Assembly (NCBI RefSeq): GCF_003337575.1
Contig: NZ_QPJM01000003.1
Span: forward strand, 248,001-312,000
Origin: Phyllobacterium bourgognense
GTDB taxonomy: Bacteria; Pseudomonadota; Alphaproteobacteria; Rhizobiales; Rhizobiaceae
Direction: 5' to 3'
DNA: 64,000 bases
Part shown: positions 8,078 through 15,269 of the stretch, piece after piece
Numbering within the stretch: position 1 is the stretch's first letter
Layout: every line of letters begins with the position of its first letter
Notes under the pieces: model-generated
What the model saw: the letters and a program-made list of their open reading frames with translations, nothing else
Databases searched by the model: none
What the model was told of the DNA's origin: nothing
Program-made: the position numbers and the translations under genes

Positions 8078-10714
8078 ATGGCAACCGATGAAGAACGCCT
8101 AGTTATCGCCCTGGAGGCTCGTATCCGCGACTACGAGAAGAACATGGAACGTGCCATGCGTTCCGGCGGAAAGAGCTACGACGCGATGGAAGCTCGTGCC
8201 AAACAGTCAGCGCAACGGATGGAAAAATCGATGGCTGATGCTGGTAGCGGCATTAACAAACGTCTGGAAAGCCTATTCAAGCCGTTCATGGCGGGCGGTA
8301 TTGCAACGGCAGCTATCGCCGCAACCGCAACCGCCGTGACCCAGATTGCAGGCAGCATTGCGGAAGTAGACCGTGAAGCACGCAAGGCCGGCGTGTCGTC
8401 GCAAATCTGGCAGCAATGGTCATACGTCGCCAAAGCGACCGGTGCGACCATCGATGGCGTAACCGACGCCCTCAAGGAATTGAACATTCGCGGCGACGAA
8501 TTCGCCAAGACGGGCAAGGGTTCGGCTGAGGACGCGTTCAAACGCCTTGGCTATTCCGCCGCTGATGTTGGCGAGCGCTTACGTGATCCTAATCGCTTCC
8601 TTGATGAGATTATCCGGAAGCTTCAGCAATTGGACAGCGCCGGACAAACGCGTGTCTTAGATGAACTGTTTGGCGGAACCGGCGCAGAGCAGCTTGCCAA
8701 ATTCCTTGGCCTTTCCGTCGCGGAAATCCAGAAGCTTCGAAATGAGGCTGCGACCTTCAGCAACGAGCAGATCGAAGCTGCCAAGAAGATCGATGCTGAA
8801 TTCGAGACGCTTTGGCAGAACGTTCGCGTTTACGCCAAGAAAGCAGCAATCGAGTCTGTGAGTTATGCCGAAAAGATCGTCGCCACGATCAGCAAATTGA
8901 AAGGTGATGGCTATGTAGCTTCCGCCCGGGGCAATTTCTTGTCGGACGAAGCCACACTTGGCCGCGCTCTGGAGCGCCGTAGGAAGCTATTTGAAACCAT
9001 CGCGGCTATCGAAGCATCCGGTGAAAAAGGCCGCATGACCGCCTTGCCAAAACTCCGGCAGGACGTGGAAGCCCTCGACCGCGAAATCGATCAGCTTCAA
9101 AATGGCACCGTCGATATGGAAACGGCGATGCGCACCTTGTCGGAAGCAAGCCGGTCGCTTTCCAGCGGCTTTAGCGGCAACGTGACGGCAGCGACCAATT
9201 TCAAATCCGCCCTTGCTGACCTCAAGAAATTCATTCCGGAACTGAAAGCCGAGCTCGATACGCTCGCACAGAATGATGCGATCGACACCGCCTATCAGAA
9301 CGCGGTGAAGAATGCGCGCACCATGTCAGAAATCCGCGCGGCGACCGATACCGCAAATCGCGCCAAGTCCGCCGCGACCTTCGGAAGCCATAAGGATATG
9401 CTTTCCCTCATCGGCGCGGCGGAAGGCACTGACAAAGGCCGTGGTTATAACGAGACCCTAGATTATGGTCGCTGGACGGGCGGCGCGCGCAATCTGACCA
9501 GCATGACACTTACTGAAATCCTCGCGTTGCAAGATAGTATGCGGACGCCGGAGAACCGCGCACTTTACGGCAACGGCAAGGGATCATCCGCGCTAGGCCG
9601 CTACCAGATTACCAGCGGCACGCTTCGCGACGTGATGAGTCAGCTTGGTTTGACCGGCGACCGACTGTTTGATGAAAACACCCAGGACGAAATTGCACGC
9701 GCACTGATACGCCGTCGTGGCAATAATCCGGACGCCCTTCGCAACGAATGGGAGGGCTTGCGACGCGTTGATGACTCCACAATTCGTGAAGCCTACTCCG
9801 GCACACCGACTGCGCCACAGAAGCTTGAGAATACGCCCGCACAACAGAAGGCGGTCGATTTGGTCAAGCAGCAGGATGACGCCCGAAAGGGTCTCAACCT
9901 TTCAGTGCAAGAGGGCTTGGACCTCGCGAAATTCGAACAGTCCATCTCCGGCATGACGCAATCGCAGCAGCAAATCGAACTGGCAGTCTATCAGCGCCAA
10001 TTGGAAGCTCGCCGCGCCGGTATCACGCTTACGCCGCAAGAGCTCGCAGGCATCCGCGCCAAGATCACCGAAACGCAACGCTTGGACGATGCAACCGGAA
10101 AATCGCAAGAGCGCATGGAACAGATGAAGGATGCGCAGCAATTCATCGCGCAAGGCTTCACCGATGTTCTGACCGGCGTTCTTACTGGCGCGACAACGGC
10201 GGAACAGGCCGTGCAGCAGTTGCTATCCTCGTTGATCAGCGCCCTTGCTCAAGCAGCTTTGCTTGGCGAGGGACCGCTTGGCGGTTTGTTCGGAGGTGGC
10301 ACCGGCATTCTTGGCGCGATCTTTGGCTTTGCCAATGGCGGTTACACCGGCCCCGGAGGAAAGTATGAACCAGCTGGTGTCGTGCATCGCGGCGAATACG
10401 TTATGAGCCAGAAAGCAGTGAACTGGATTGGCCTTGAGAACCTTGAGCGCCTTCATCGTGGATATGCGGACGGCGGTTTGGTTGCGCCGAACCTTAGCCC
10501 GCCATCGTTGCCACGTCCGCAGCTTTCACGCGGATCACCGGTATATGCGCCGCAGTTCAACATGCCGGTGACGGTCAATGCCAACGGCGGAACACCTGAG
10601 CAAAACCGCGATCTTGCGCAACAGACAAGCCGTGAACTGAAGACCATGGTGAAAGCGGTAATGGCTGAAGAAATGCAGAACCAGCGCCGTCCCGGCGGCA
10701 TGTTGCGAAGATAA
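8078..10714 (+). CDS. Tail tape measure protein with embedded lysozyme-like domain
   Basis: An 878-aa protein with SD GAGGAA ahead of ATG. The N-terminal part is coiled coil with a hydrophobic segment near residues 70-95 and '[20 protein letters not shown]', usual in tape measures. Residues 439-575 form a muramidase-like domain: 'SLIGAAEGT', 'YNETLDYG', '[13 protein letters not shown]' and 'SSALGRYQI' fit the GH104/phage lysozyme-like fold, with E in 'AAEGT' as candidate acid. The C-terminus has the classic tape measure ending, '[20 protein letters not shown]' and 'HRGEYVM'. It sets tail length and probably opens peptidoglycan during entry. No tail-tip genes follow it. Confidence 0.93.
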   Translation: MATDEERLVIALEARIRDYEKNMERAMRSGGKSYDAMEARAKQSAQRMEKSMADAGSGINKRLESLFKPFMAGGIATAAIAATATAVTQIAGSIAEVDREARKAGVSSQIWQQWSYVAKATGATIDGVTDALKELNIRGDEFAKTGKGSAEDAFKRLGYSAADVGERLRDPNRFLDEIIRKLQQLDSAGQTRVLDELFGGTGAEQLAKFLGLSVAEIQKLRNEAATFSNEQIEAAKKIDAEFETLWQNVRVYAKKAAIESVSYAEKIVATISKLKGDGYVASARGNFLSDEATLGRALERRRKLFETIAAIEASGEKGRMTALPKLRQDVEALDREIDQLQNGTVDMETAMRTLSEASRSLSSGFSGNVTAATNFKSALADLKKFIPELKAELDTLAQNDAIDTAYQNAVKNARTMSEIRAATDTANRAKSAATFGSHKDMLSLIGAAEGTDKGRGYNETLDYGRWTGGARNLTSMTLTEILALQDSMRTPENRALYGNGKGSSALGRYQITSGTLRDVMSQLGLTGDRLFDENTQDEIARALIRRRGNNPDALRNEWEGLRRVDDSTIREAYSGTPTAPQKLENTPAQQKAVDLVKQQDDARKGLNLSVQEGLDLAKFEQSISGMTQSQQQIELAVYQRQLEARRAGITLTPQELAGIRAKITETQRLDDATGKSQERMEQMKDAQQFIAQGFTDVLTGVLTGATTAEQAVQQLLSSLISALAQAALLGEGPLGGLFGGGTGILGAIFGFANGGYTGPGGKYEPAGVVHRGEYVMSQKAVNWIGLENLERLHRGYADGGLVAPNLSPPSLPRPQLSRGSPVYAPQFNMPVTVNANGGTPEQNRDLAQQTSRELKTMVKAVMAEEMQNQRRPGGMLRR

Positions 10715-10726
10715 TTCGAAAATCAC

Positions 10727-10756
10727 GAAGCACGCCGACTTCCAAACGCTATAACC
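10727..10756 (+). repeat. 30-bp direct repeat, copy 1
   Basis: GAAGCACGCCGAC, four variable bases (TTCC), then AAACGCTATAACC. The same two 13-bp arms at the same spacing occur at 12742-12771, 26 of 30 bases being identical. Copy 2 is the 3' coding end of a small gene (reading KHADNETL then stop); copy 1 would read KHADFQTL then stop, out of frame with the tape measure. It may be the leftover 3' end of a homologous gene or a recombination boundary. Confidence 0.85.
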
Positions 10757-10764
10757 AAAGAAAA

Positions 10765-10798
10765 CCCCGTGTGTGCTGGTTGAAGGACACATACGGGG
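10765..10798 (+). other. 11-bp stem-loop upstream of the HUH-like gene
   Basis: CCCCGTGTGTG (10765-10775) pairs with CACATACGGGG (10788-10798), eleven pairs with one G-T wobble and a 12-base loop. On the plus strand no T run follows, so it is not an ordinary plus-strand terminator. On the minus strand it is followed by TTTTCTTT and could end leftward transcription. Its place just before a possible rolling-circle initiator also allows an origin or attenuator role. Confidence 0.6.
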
Positions 10799-10835
10799 TC
10801 ATTGGCTTACTATTTCATCACGTGGAGTGACTAGA

Positions 10836-11747
10836 ATGTATTATAGCAAGACTTCGACGGCGTGCTTCGATATTCCGCACAAATCGCGGAAAAAAAGCGC
10901 ATCTCATCCCTTGCCGCGTTACCCGAATTCACCGCTCTTGGACGGTCGCATTCTTGAGATCATTGCGGAGCGCAATGGCGACGCACGACCGGTCAATATT
11001 GTGTCAAAATTCGGAGGCTCAAAACAGCCGAATGACGAGTCCGATCAAGACGTTATCCATGCTTCCGGCGAACCTTGTGCAGTAGCTCCACTTACACCAC
11101 GCCTCTCATCATCTCTCTCACCCTCCTGTTCACCTTCTACTAGACGCACTCATTCGCCCGTCACACGCTCGCGTTCACGGACCAAGACGTTGGAGAAAGC
11201 GGTCGCGCGGATGCCGAATCCTTATGTCAAACAGTGGCGTCACCTCTGGCAGCATGAAAAGCTCGCCGCGAGCTTCGAGGCTCTTGAACGCCGTGAAGGA
11301 TTGGCGTTCACGCTGAAGCTTTCTCCGGCTCGCGAGAAGATGCTCTTGAACCACGTCGAACCGGCGAACCAGATTGCGCGCTACATCGGCAAGGAAATGA
11401 CGAACGCCTTTAACGAGGTGCTTCCATATAGCTTCACCTTGGAATTCTCACCCTCCGGCGTATTGCACCTTCACGGTGCTATTCGGCCCTTTGATCGCTC
11501 AAAGACTCATATCGAGTCACTGAAGCGTGTTCTCATGCGTGCTGGCGGGAAGTGCTCCGGAAAGGTTGCTTCGCGCCAGTGCGTCCTCAAGAGTCTTACA
11601 GACGGCTTAGGATGGGCAGCATATCTGAACAAGGCTGGTAACGACGCAGCCGAGCGGCTCATGACGAACAAGGTCACGTTCATATCGAACAATCTTCGGA
11701 AGATCGCAGAGTGTGACCATCGTCAGTTCAGATCGACGATCTATTAA
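10836..11747 (+). CDS. Putative HUH-type replication initiator (Rep-like)
   Basis: A 303-aa protein. ATG at 10836 has GGAG eight bases upstream and is preferred to GTG at 10773, which lies in the stem-loop. Residues 85-118 are a Ser/Thr/Arg/Pro-rich linker. The C-terminal domain has 'FTLEFSPSGVLHLHGAIRPF': H211-L212-H213 fits the metal-binding HUH motif. 'GWAAYLNKAGN' follows, with Y263 and K266 as the possible nicking tyrosine and lysine. Such enzymes start rolling-circle replication in phages, plasmids and some transposable elements. I do not recognise a specific family; the call rests on motif spacing and the neighbouring hairpin and repeats. Confidence 0.55.
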   Translation: MYYSKTSTACFDIPHKSRKKSASHPLPRYPNSPLLDGRILEIIAERNGDARPVNIVSKFGGSKQPNDESDQDVIHASGEPCAVAPLTPRLSSSLSPSCSPSTRRTHSPVTRSRSRTKTLEKAVARMPNPYVKQWRHLWQHEKLAASFEALERREGLAFTLKLSPAREKMLLNHVEPANQIARYIGKEMTNAFNEVLPYSFTLEFSPSGVLHLHGAIRPFDRSKTHIESLKRVLMRAGGKCSGKVASRQCVLKSLTDGLGWAAYLNKAGNDAAERLMTNKVTFISNNLRKIAECDHRQFRSTIY

Positions 11748-11789
11748 CCGTTGAACGCCTTACAATATTCGATCAGGCCTTGTAGCGCG

Positions 11790-12245
11790 CTACATACCTG
11801 AATTCTCGCTTGAGAAGCTGTTGTTCATCATCTGATCGATTTCGTCGTCCAGCGGCGTGCGCTGCTCTTCGGCGGCGCTCAAGAACACTTTCAGCGCCTC
11901 CTCGATGAGCACATGATCCACGCTGTGAAGCGGGTAGAGCCGCCCATTGGTCTCGACTTCGGTCAGGAGATTGCCGAGAGCCAGGATAACGCCTGGAAGT
12001 GGCTTGATCTTTACACCTTCGGCGAGCGCTGCCGCTGCTACCGAAATCTTGTGCGGCCGCTGCCCGAACTTTCCGCTGAACAGATCAGGGCGATCTTTCC
12101 AGGCGATCGCAACCATGTTGTTCGCCATTTGCGCGCAATCGGCTGCAGGGTTTCCAAGTCCTGCTCGCAAGGAAATCTGAAGGAGGTTCTGCACCACGAC
12201 GGCAGCCTCGGACATTTTATAGGTATTCTTGATGGCCCCAAACAC
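11790..12245 (-). CDS. Hypothetical protein of the prophage control region
   Basis: An unrecognised protein, 151 aa from GTG at 12245 (GGAG seven bases upstream) or 175 aa from ATG at 12317 (no clear Shine-Dalgarno). It is mostly helical by eye: 'MSEAAVVVQNLLQISLRAGL', a central 'ISVAAAALAEGVKIKPLPGV', 'HSVDHVLIEEALKVFLSAAE', and an acidic tail rich in Asn and Ser. It runs opposite to its neighbours and diverges from the 77-aa gene across a region with a large palindrome, a layout common for phage regulators. No DNA-binding motif is evident, so a regulatory role is only inferred. Confidence 0.6.
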   Translation of the reverse strand: MFGAIKNTYKMSEAAVVVQNLLQISLRAGLGNPAADCAQMANNMVAIAWKDRPDLFSGKFGQRPHKISVAAAALAEGVKIKPLPGVILALGNLLTEVETNGRLYPLHSVDHVLIEEALKVFLSAAEEQRTPLDDEIDQMMNNSFSSENSGM

Positions 12246-12424
12246 TCTGTGTCTCCCATTTAAACTATGCTGGTTCCAAACGACCATATTTGGCGAGTAA
12301 ACTTCTTGCCCCTCCATGGCATCACTAAGTGCTTCGCAGGAGAATTGATATATCTATCACCGTAACCAGGACGTCTCGACAAAATGTCGCACCTTAAATC
12401 GAGTCCGATCAGTGGGTTAGCGAA

Positions 12425-12452
12425 AATAGTAAATCAGCACTGACTTACTATT
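12425..12452. promoter_or_regulatory. 28-bp palindrome, candidate operator
   Basis: AATAGTAAATCAG (12425-12437), CA, CTGACTTACTATT (12440-12452): the arms are inverted copies matching at 12 of 13 positions. It sits in the AT-rich non-coding stretch 12318-12535 between the divergent gene starting at 12245/12317 and the small gene at 12536. A dyad of this length and centre spacing is what a dimeric repressor would bind. The rest of 12318-12535 shows no gene. Confidence 0.65.
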
Positions 12453-12535
12453 TGATTTTGTTGAATAATATCCTCTTTACGGGGATTCCGCGATGACTCA
12501 TAAAAGCATCGTTCAACATCAACGGAGCTACTCAA

Positions 12536-12769
12536 ATGAGCCACTACATACCCCGCGAAGCCTACGAGCGCCTTGTCGCCGCCCTTCAGTCCTCACCGTC
12601 CGGAATGATGGACGTTCGCAGCCACATCGTTCTGTCCCTTGGCGAGATTGCGGACGTCTGGCCGGACGATATCAGGGAAGAGTGGGAAGCACCGGTGATA
12701 TCGCGCGCGAATCACAAAATGGCAGGAGCTGTCAGTAATCGGAAGCACGCCGACAACGAAACGCTATAA
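12536..12769 (+). CDS. Small hypothetical phage protein (77 aa)
   Basis: ATG at 12536 preceded by CGGAG. The product begins MSHYIPREAYERLVAALQ and contains 'HIVLSLGEIADVWPDDIREE', a compact helical protein with many charged residues. It is not recognised. An overlapping frame from 12493 has Arg/Pro-rich shadow composition and is rejected. The last 27 bases form part of the 30-bp repeat copy 2. It is the first gene to the right of the palindrome and may be controlled by it. Confidence 0.6.
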   Translation: MSHYIPREAYERLVAALQSSPSGMMDVRSHIVLSLGEIADVWPDDIREEWEAPVISRANHKMAGAVSNRKHADNETL

Positions 12770-12771
12770 CC
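12742..12771 (+). repeat. 30-bp direct repeat, copy 2
   Basis: GAAGCACGCCGAC, AACG, AAACGCTATAACC, matching 10727-10756 except in the four central bases. It covers the 3' coding end and stop of the 77-aa gene. The two copies bound a module of about 2.0 kb holding the HUH-like gene, the reverse-strand gene, the palindrome and the 77-aa gene. Confidence 0.85.
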
Positions 12772-12802
12772 CAATCGCTTGTGATATTTACCGGAGAATC
12801 AG

Positions 12803-13021
12803 ATGAGTAACGAACTTTCAAAAACCACGTCAAAAGGCATCTACCGCGCGAACTACCATGTGAAGGATGGCATGGTATTCGTAGTGGGTGATGGCTTCAA
12901 GGAAGCCACCCAGCTTGGAAACCTGCCGGTCAAGACAGTAGCCGAATCCTTGTTTTCAAGCGCCATTGGAAGTGGGAAAGCAAAACCCGAAAAGCCTCTG
13001 AGCCAAGGAGGCGAAGTGTAA
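12803..13021 (+). CDS. Small hypothetical phage protein (72 aa)
   Basis: ATG at 12803 with CCGGAGAA eight bases upstream. The product begins MSNELSKTTSKGIYRANYHV and continues 'GMVFVVGDGFKEATQLGN', suggesting a small beta-rich domain, with a Lys/Pro/Ser C-terminus. No family is recognised. Its stop overlaps the start of the next small gene (TAATG), so the two are probably translated together. Confidence 0.6.
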   Translation: MSNELSKTTSKGIYRANYHVKDGMVFVVGDGFKEATQLGNLPVKTVAESLFSSAIGSGKAKPEKPLSQGGEV

Positions 13022-13203
13022 TGGCACTTTCACCTCAACTACTAGCTTTGATCGTGAAGGCAGCAACAGAATCCTATGTTCAACGGAAGTGGGCCTTAGA
13101 GCAGCAAATCGACGAGGCCCAGGACGAGTTAGAAGCGTTACAAAAGCCGAGGATTCGCGTGCCAGCTCTAAGTTATAGGGGACACATTACGGCCAAACCT
13201 TAG
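13021..13203 (+). CDS. Small hypothetical phage protein (60 aa)
   Basis: ATG overlaps the stop of the 72-aa gene. The product has an N-terminal helix, 'LSPQLLALIVKAATESYVQR', followed by a short acidic coiled coil, 'LEQQIDEAQDELEALQKP', and a basic tail. Coupled spacing, the coiled coil and an intrinsic terminator just 11 bases after the stop support it as the last gene of the rightward phage transcript. Function unknown. Confidence 0.55.
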   Translation: MALSPQLLALIVKAATESYVQRKWALEQQIDEAQDELEALQKPRIRVPALSYRGHITAKP

Positions 13204-13213
13204 AAAGAGTAAA

Positions 13214-13240
13214 AGACCGCTTCGGCGGTCTATTTTTATT
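13214..13240 (+). terminator. Intrinsic terminator
   Basis: AGACCGC (13214-13220), loop TTCG, GCGGTCT (13225-13231), then TATTTTTATT. A seven-pair stem with a stable UUCG loop and a T run. It ends the small phage gene transcript and separates it from the accessory operon that begins at 13283. Confidence 0.9.
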
Positions 13241-13282
13241 GTGATAGAATTCTTGCGAGTTAAAGTGATTCTGGAGGACGGA

Positions 13283-14260
13283 TTGAGTGAGGATTTCTCA
13301 AAATTACAAGCGATTTTTGTTCCGCATGAGTATCGTCGCCGTAATGACCTGTTAAATCTTGGCAAAAAACTCGTTCATTATACATCGGTAGCCAATGCTA
13401 TCTCGATCTTCCGCAAGAATGAAGTTTGGATGCGGAACGCTAGATGCATGAATGACTTTATGGAGGTCCAGCACGGCTTTCAGTTAATGCAAAGATTACT
13501 CGAACCGCCGGTCGACAACCAAGCTGAGAAGGGGTTACGGCAGTTGGGGATAGCCGTTGATGAGATATTTCCCGACACCGTGCAAGAAACCGTCGAGTTG
13601 TTCTCTGGATGGTCGCAACCGCTCATACACAATACCTACGTCACGTGCCTATCGGAACACGACCCCTCGGAGGACGACTATGGACGGCTGTCCATGTGGC
13701 GTTCATACACGTCCAATCAAGTTGGTGTCGGGCTAGTGATCAAACCATTGCCGCTCTATCTTTTAGCCGAAACATTCGGGGCATTTAGCAGCCCAGTCTA
13801 CTATGTTACCGAAGGCGACCTACACGGCATTTTTGTCGAAATCGCTCAAAACATTCGTGCCAATAGGACCTACCTCGCTTCGAAGGGTAAGGAGGAGTTG
13901 AAGGGCTGGTTATTCACGCTGCTTCGATCGATCGCAATGTGTTCAAAGCATCCCGGTTTTCACGAAGAGAAAGAATGGCGAATAATGCACACTCGAAAGC
14001 TGGATGAGCAGGGAACATTAATCCTTGATGTCGAGTGCCCAAACGGAATCGCCCAGCCGGTCTTCAAAATACCGCTGAAAGACCACGAACAAAGCGGGAT
14101 GACGGGTATTTCAATCCCGGAATTGCTGGATCGCGTAATTATAGGCCCCACACAGTTTCCGCTAGCCGTTTATGATGCCCTCGTTATTGAACTTGGAAAG
14201 GCAGGTGTAGCGGACCCCGAGAAAATAGTGACTTACTCCGCCATCCCACTGAGGACATAA
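13283..14260 (+). CDS. DUF2971 family protein (accessory operon gene 1)
   Basis: A 325-aa protein. TTG at 13283 has GGAGG five bases upstream and is preferred; a GTG at 13241 in the same frame abuts the terminator and has no Shine-Dalgarno. DUF2971 features are 'LVHYTSVANAISIF' (30-43), 'MRNARCMNDFMEV' (50-62), 'YVTCLSEH' (119-126), 'YGRLSMWRSYT' (133-143), 'VGVGLVI' and 'EEKEWRIM' (228-235). The HYTS, WR.Y and EKEWR residues are the likely active or binding site. DUF2971 genes are often found near phage-defence genes, but their activity is not established to my knowledge. The gene is richer in A+T than the structural genes. The next gene follows 11 bases later. Confidence 0.85.
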   Translation: MSEDFSKLQAIFVPHEYRRRNDLLNLGKKLVHYTSVANAISIFRKNEVWMRNARCMNDFMEVQHGFQLMQRLLEPPVDNQAEKGLRQLGIAVDEIFPDTVQETVELFSGWSQPLIHNTYVTCLSEHDPSEDDYGRLSMWRSYTSNQVGVGLVIKPLPLYLLAETFGAFSSPVYYVTEGDLHGIFVEIAQNIRANRTYLASKGKEELKGWLFTLLRSIAMCSKHPGFHEEKEWRIMHTRKLDEQGTLILDVECPNGIAQPVFKIPLKDHEQSGMTGISIPELLDRVIIGPTQFPLAVYDALVIELGKAGVADPEKIVTYSAIPLRT

Positions 14261-14271
14261 GGGATTATCTG

Positions 14272-14994
14272 ATGTCCGAGGAAAAACGATCGAACCAAGA
14301 GTCCTTGCCGGACTATGATGACTATCGAGAGCATCGCAATCTTTTAGATACTATTCGGCGCGAGCAGCGCTCCACCTTCGACAAACAGGTCTTGACCTTA
14401 TCGACGGCAGCCTTGGGCTTTTCCGTTGCGCTATTGTCGTTCTTCTACCAGAAATCTCCCGATTTAGAGCTTCGATTCATTGTTATCTCGTGGATAGCCT
14501 TCGTCCTGGCTATTTCGTTCAACCTGTTTTCTTATAATACTGCCGAACTCGCATTGAAGAGGGAAATAGATGATCTAGACCGGCAGATGGTGGGACAACA
14601 AAAGATATCAGAAGTAAATAGTTGGCAGAGGACAACCAGTATATTGAACACTTTGGTAGCCATCGCTTTCATTGTAGGCGCGGTTGGACTGCTGGGATTT
14701 GCCTACACCAACGCCGAAGCTGGCAAGTTGCAGCAACAGATATCTCAAACACCCTTCGACAACCTCGAACTGTCGAATACTCCTTCGTCTCCCTCGCGGT
14801 TACAGGGAGAAATGCGGAATTCAGGCTCAAACGATCCGGTCAAAAAGGATATGAACGATGCCTTTAAGGGGCCAATTGACAGTAATTCGGTTCCCACCGG
14901 AATGACAGCGCCTTCACAACCTGTGCCTCGACCGGCGATGCCGCAGGGACTGCCCAATCAATCAGATGCGCCAAAAGCAGATGACAAAAAGTAG
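14272..14994 (+). CDS. Three-helix membrane protein with proline-rich tail (accessory operon gene 2)
   Basis: A 240-aa protein with an acidic, charged N-terminus (1-38). Three hydrophobic helices lie at about 40-58, 68-87 and 124-145, separated by a charged amphipathic loop. A long polar tail (148-240) follows, ending 'GMTAPSQPVPRPAMPQGLPN' and then a KADDKK terminus. The helix layout resembles SLATT-type pore or sensor proteins, but the match is by eye only. The end of the tail shares a motif with the two microproteins encoded immediately downstream. The stop codon overlaps the Shine-Dalgarno sequence of the first of these, so the genes are one transcript. Confidence 0.8.
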   Translation: MSEEKRSNQESLPDYDDYREHRNLLDTIRREQRSTFDKQVLTLSTAALGFSVALLSFFYQKSPDLELRFIVISWIAFVLAISFNLFSYNTAELALKREIDDLDRQMVGQQKISEVNSWQRTTSILNTLVAIAFIVGAVGLLGFAYTNAEAGKLQQQISQTPFDNLELSNTPSSPSRLQGEMRNSGSNDPVKKDMNDAFKGPIDSNSVPTGMTAPSQPVPRPAMPQGLPNQSDAPKADDKK

Positions 14995-15003
14995 GAACAA
15001 TAG

Positions 15004-15120
15004 ATGAGCAAGCCAACTACGCCTGCACCGAGACCGTTTGGAGACGGAGTAACTTCGACGCGAATGCCTGTCCCAAGACCGCCTGCACCTTCATCCACGC
15101 CTAAACCCTCTCAAAAGTAA
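15004..15120 (+). CDS. Proline-rich microprotein, 38 aa (accessory operon gene 3)
   Basis: ATG at 15004 with AGGAA six bases upstream, overlapping the stop of the membrane protein gene. The product starts MSKPTTPAPRPFGDGVTSTR and ends in PSQK after 'MPVPRPPAPSSTPKP'. It has no hydrophobic stretch and is probably unstructured. The pattern G-V-T-S-x-x-x-P-V-P-R-P...K-P-x-x-K recurs in the next microprotein and in the tail of the preceding membrane protein, which supports it as a real gene despite its size. No known family. Confidence 0.6.
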   Translation: MSKPTTPAPRPFGDGVTSTRMPVPRPPAPSSTPKPSQK

Positions 15121-15146
15121 TCTAAATCGTCCAAAGGATGCCAAGA

Positions 15147-15269
15147 ATGACACAGAATGACCGACCGCGTCCCGGAGGTATCGAGCACAGCGGAATAACA
15201 TCTTCAGGCCGACCGGTTCAGCGACCAATTCAGCAGGACACAAGTGATAAGCCCGACAAGAAGAAGTAA
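15147..15269 (+). CDS. Proline/arginine-rich microprotein, 40 aa (accessory operon gene 4)
   Basis: ATG at 15147 with AAGGA eight bases upstream. The product starts MTQNDRPRPGGIEHSGITSS and ends KPDKKK after 'GRPVQRPIQQDTSD'. It aligns with the 38-aa protein (R-P-x-G, G-[VI]-T-S, P-V-[PQ]-R-P, K-P-x-x-K) and with the membrane protein tail. The HEPN gene starts inside its last 26 bases in another frame, implying coupled translation. Function unknown; a soluble mimic of the membrane protein tail is one idea. Confidence 0.6.
   Translation: MTQNDRPRPGGIEHSGITSSGRPVQRPIQQDTSDKPDKKK

Noticed and set aside
1-10714. Capsid-forming phage-inducible island (cf-PICI)
   Set aside because: These islands carry head and packaging genes but no tail genes; here tail chaperones and a full tape measure are present.
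12493-12738. 81-codon frame overlapping the 77-aa small phage gene
   Set aside because: Arg/Pro/Ser shadow composition and a poorer ribosome binding site than ATG 12536.
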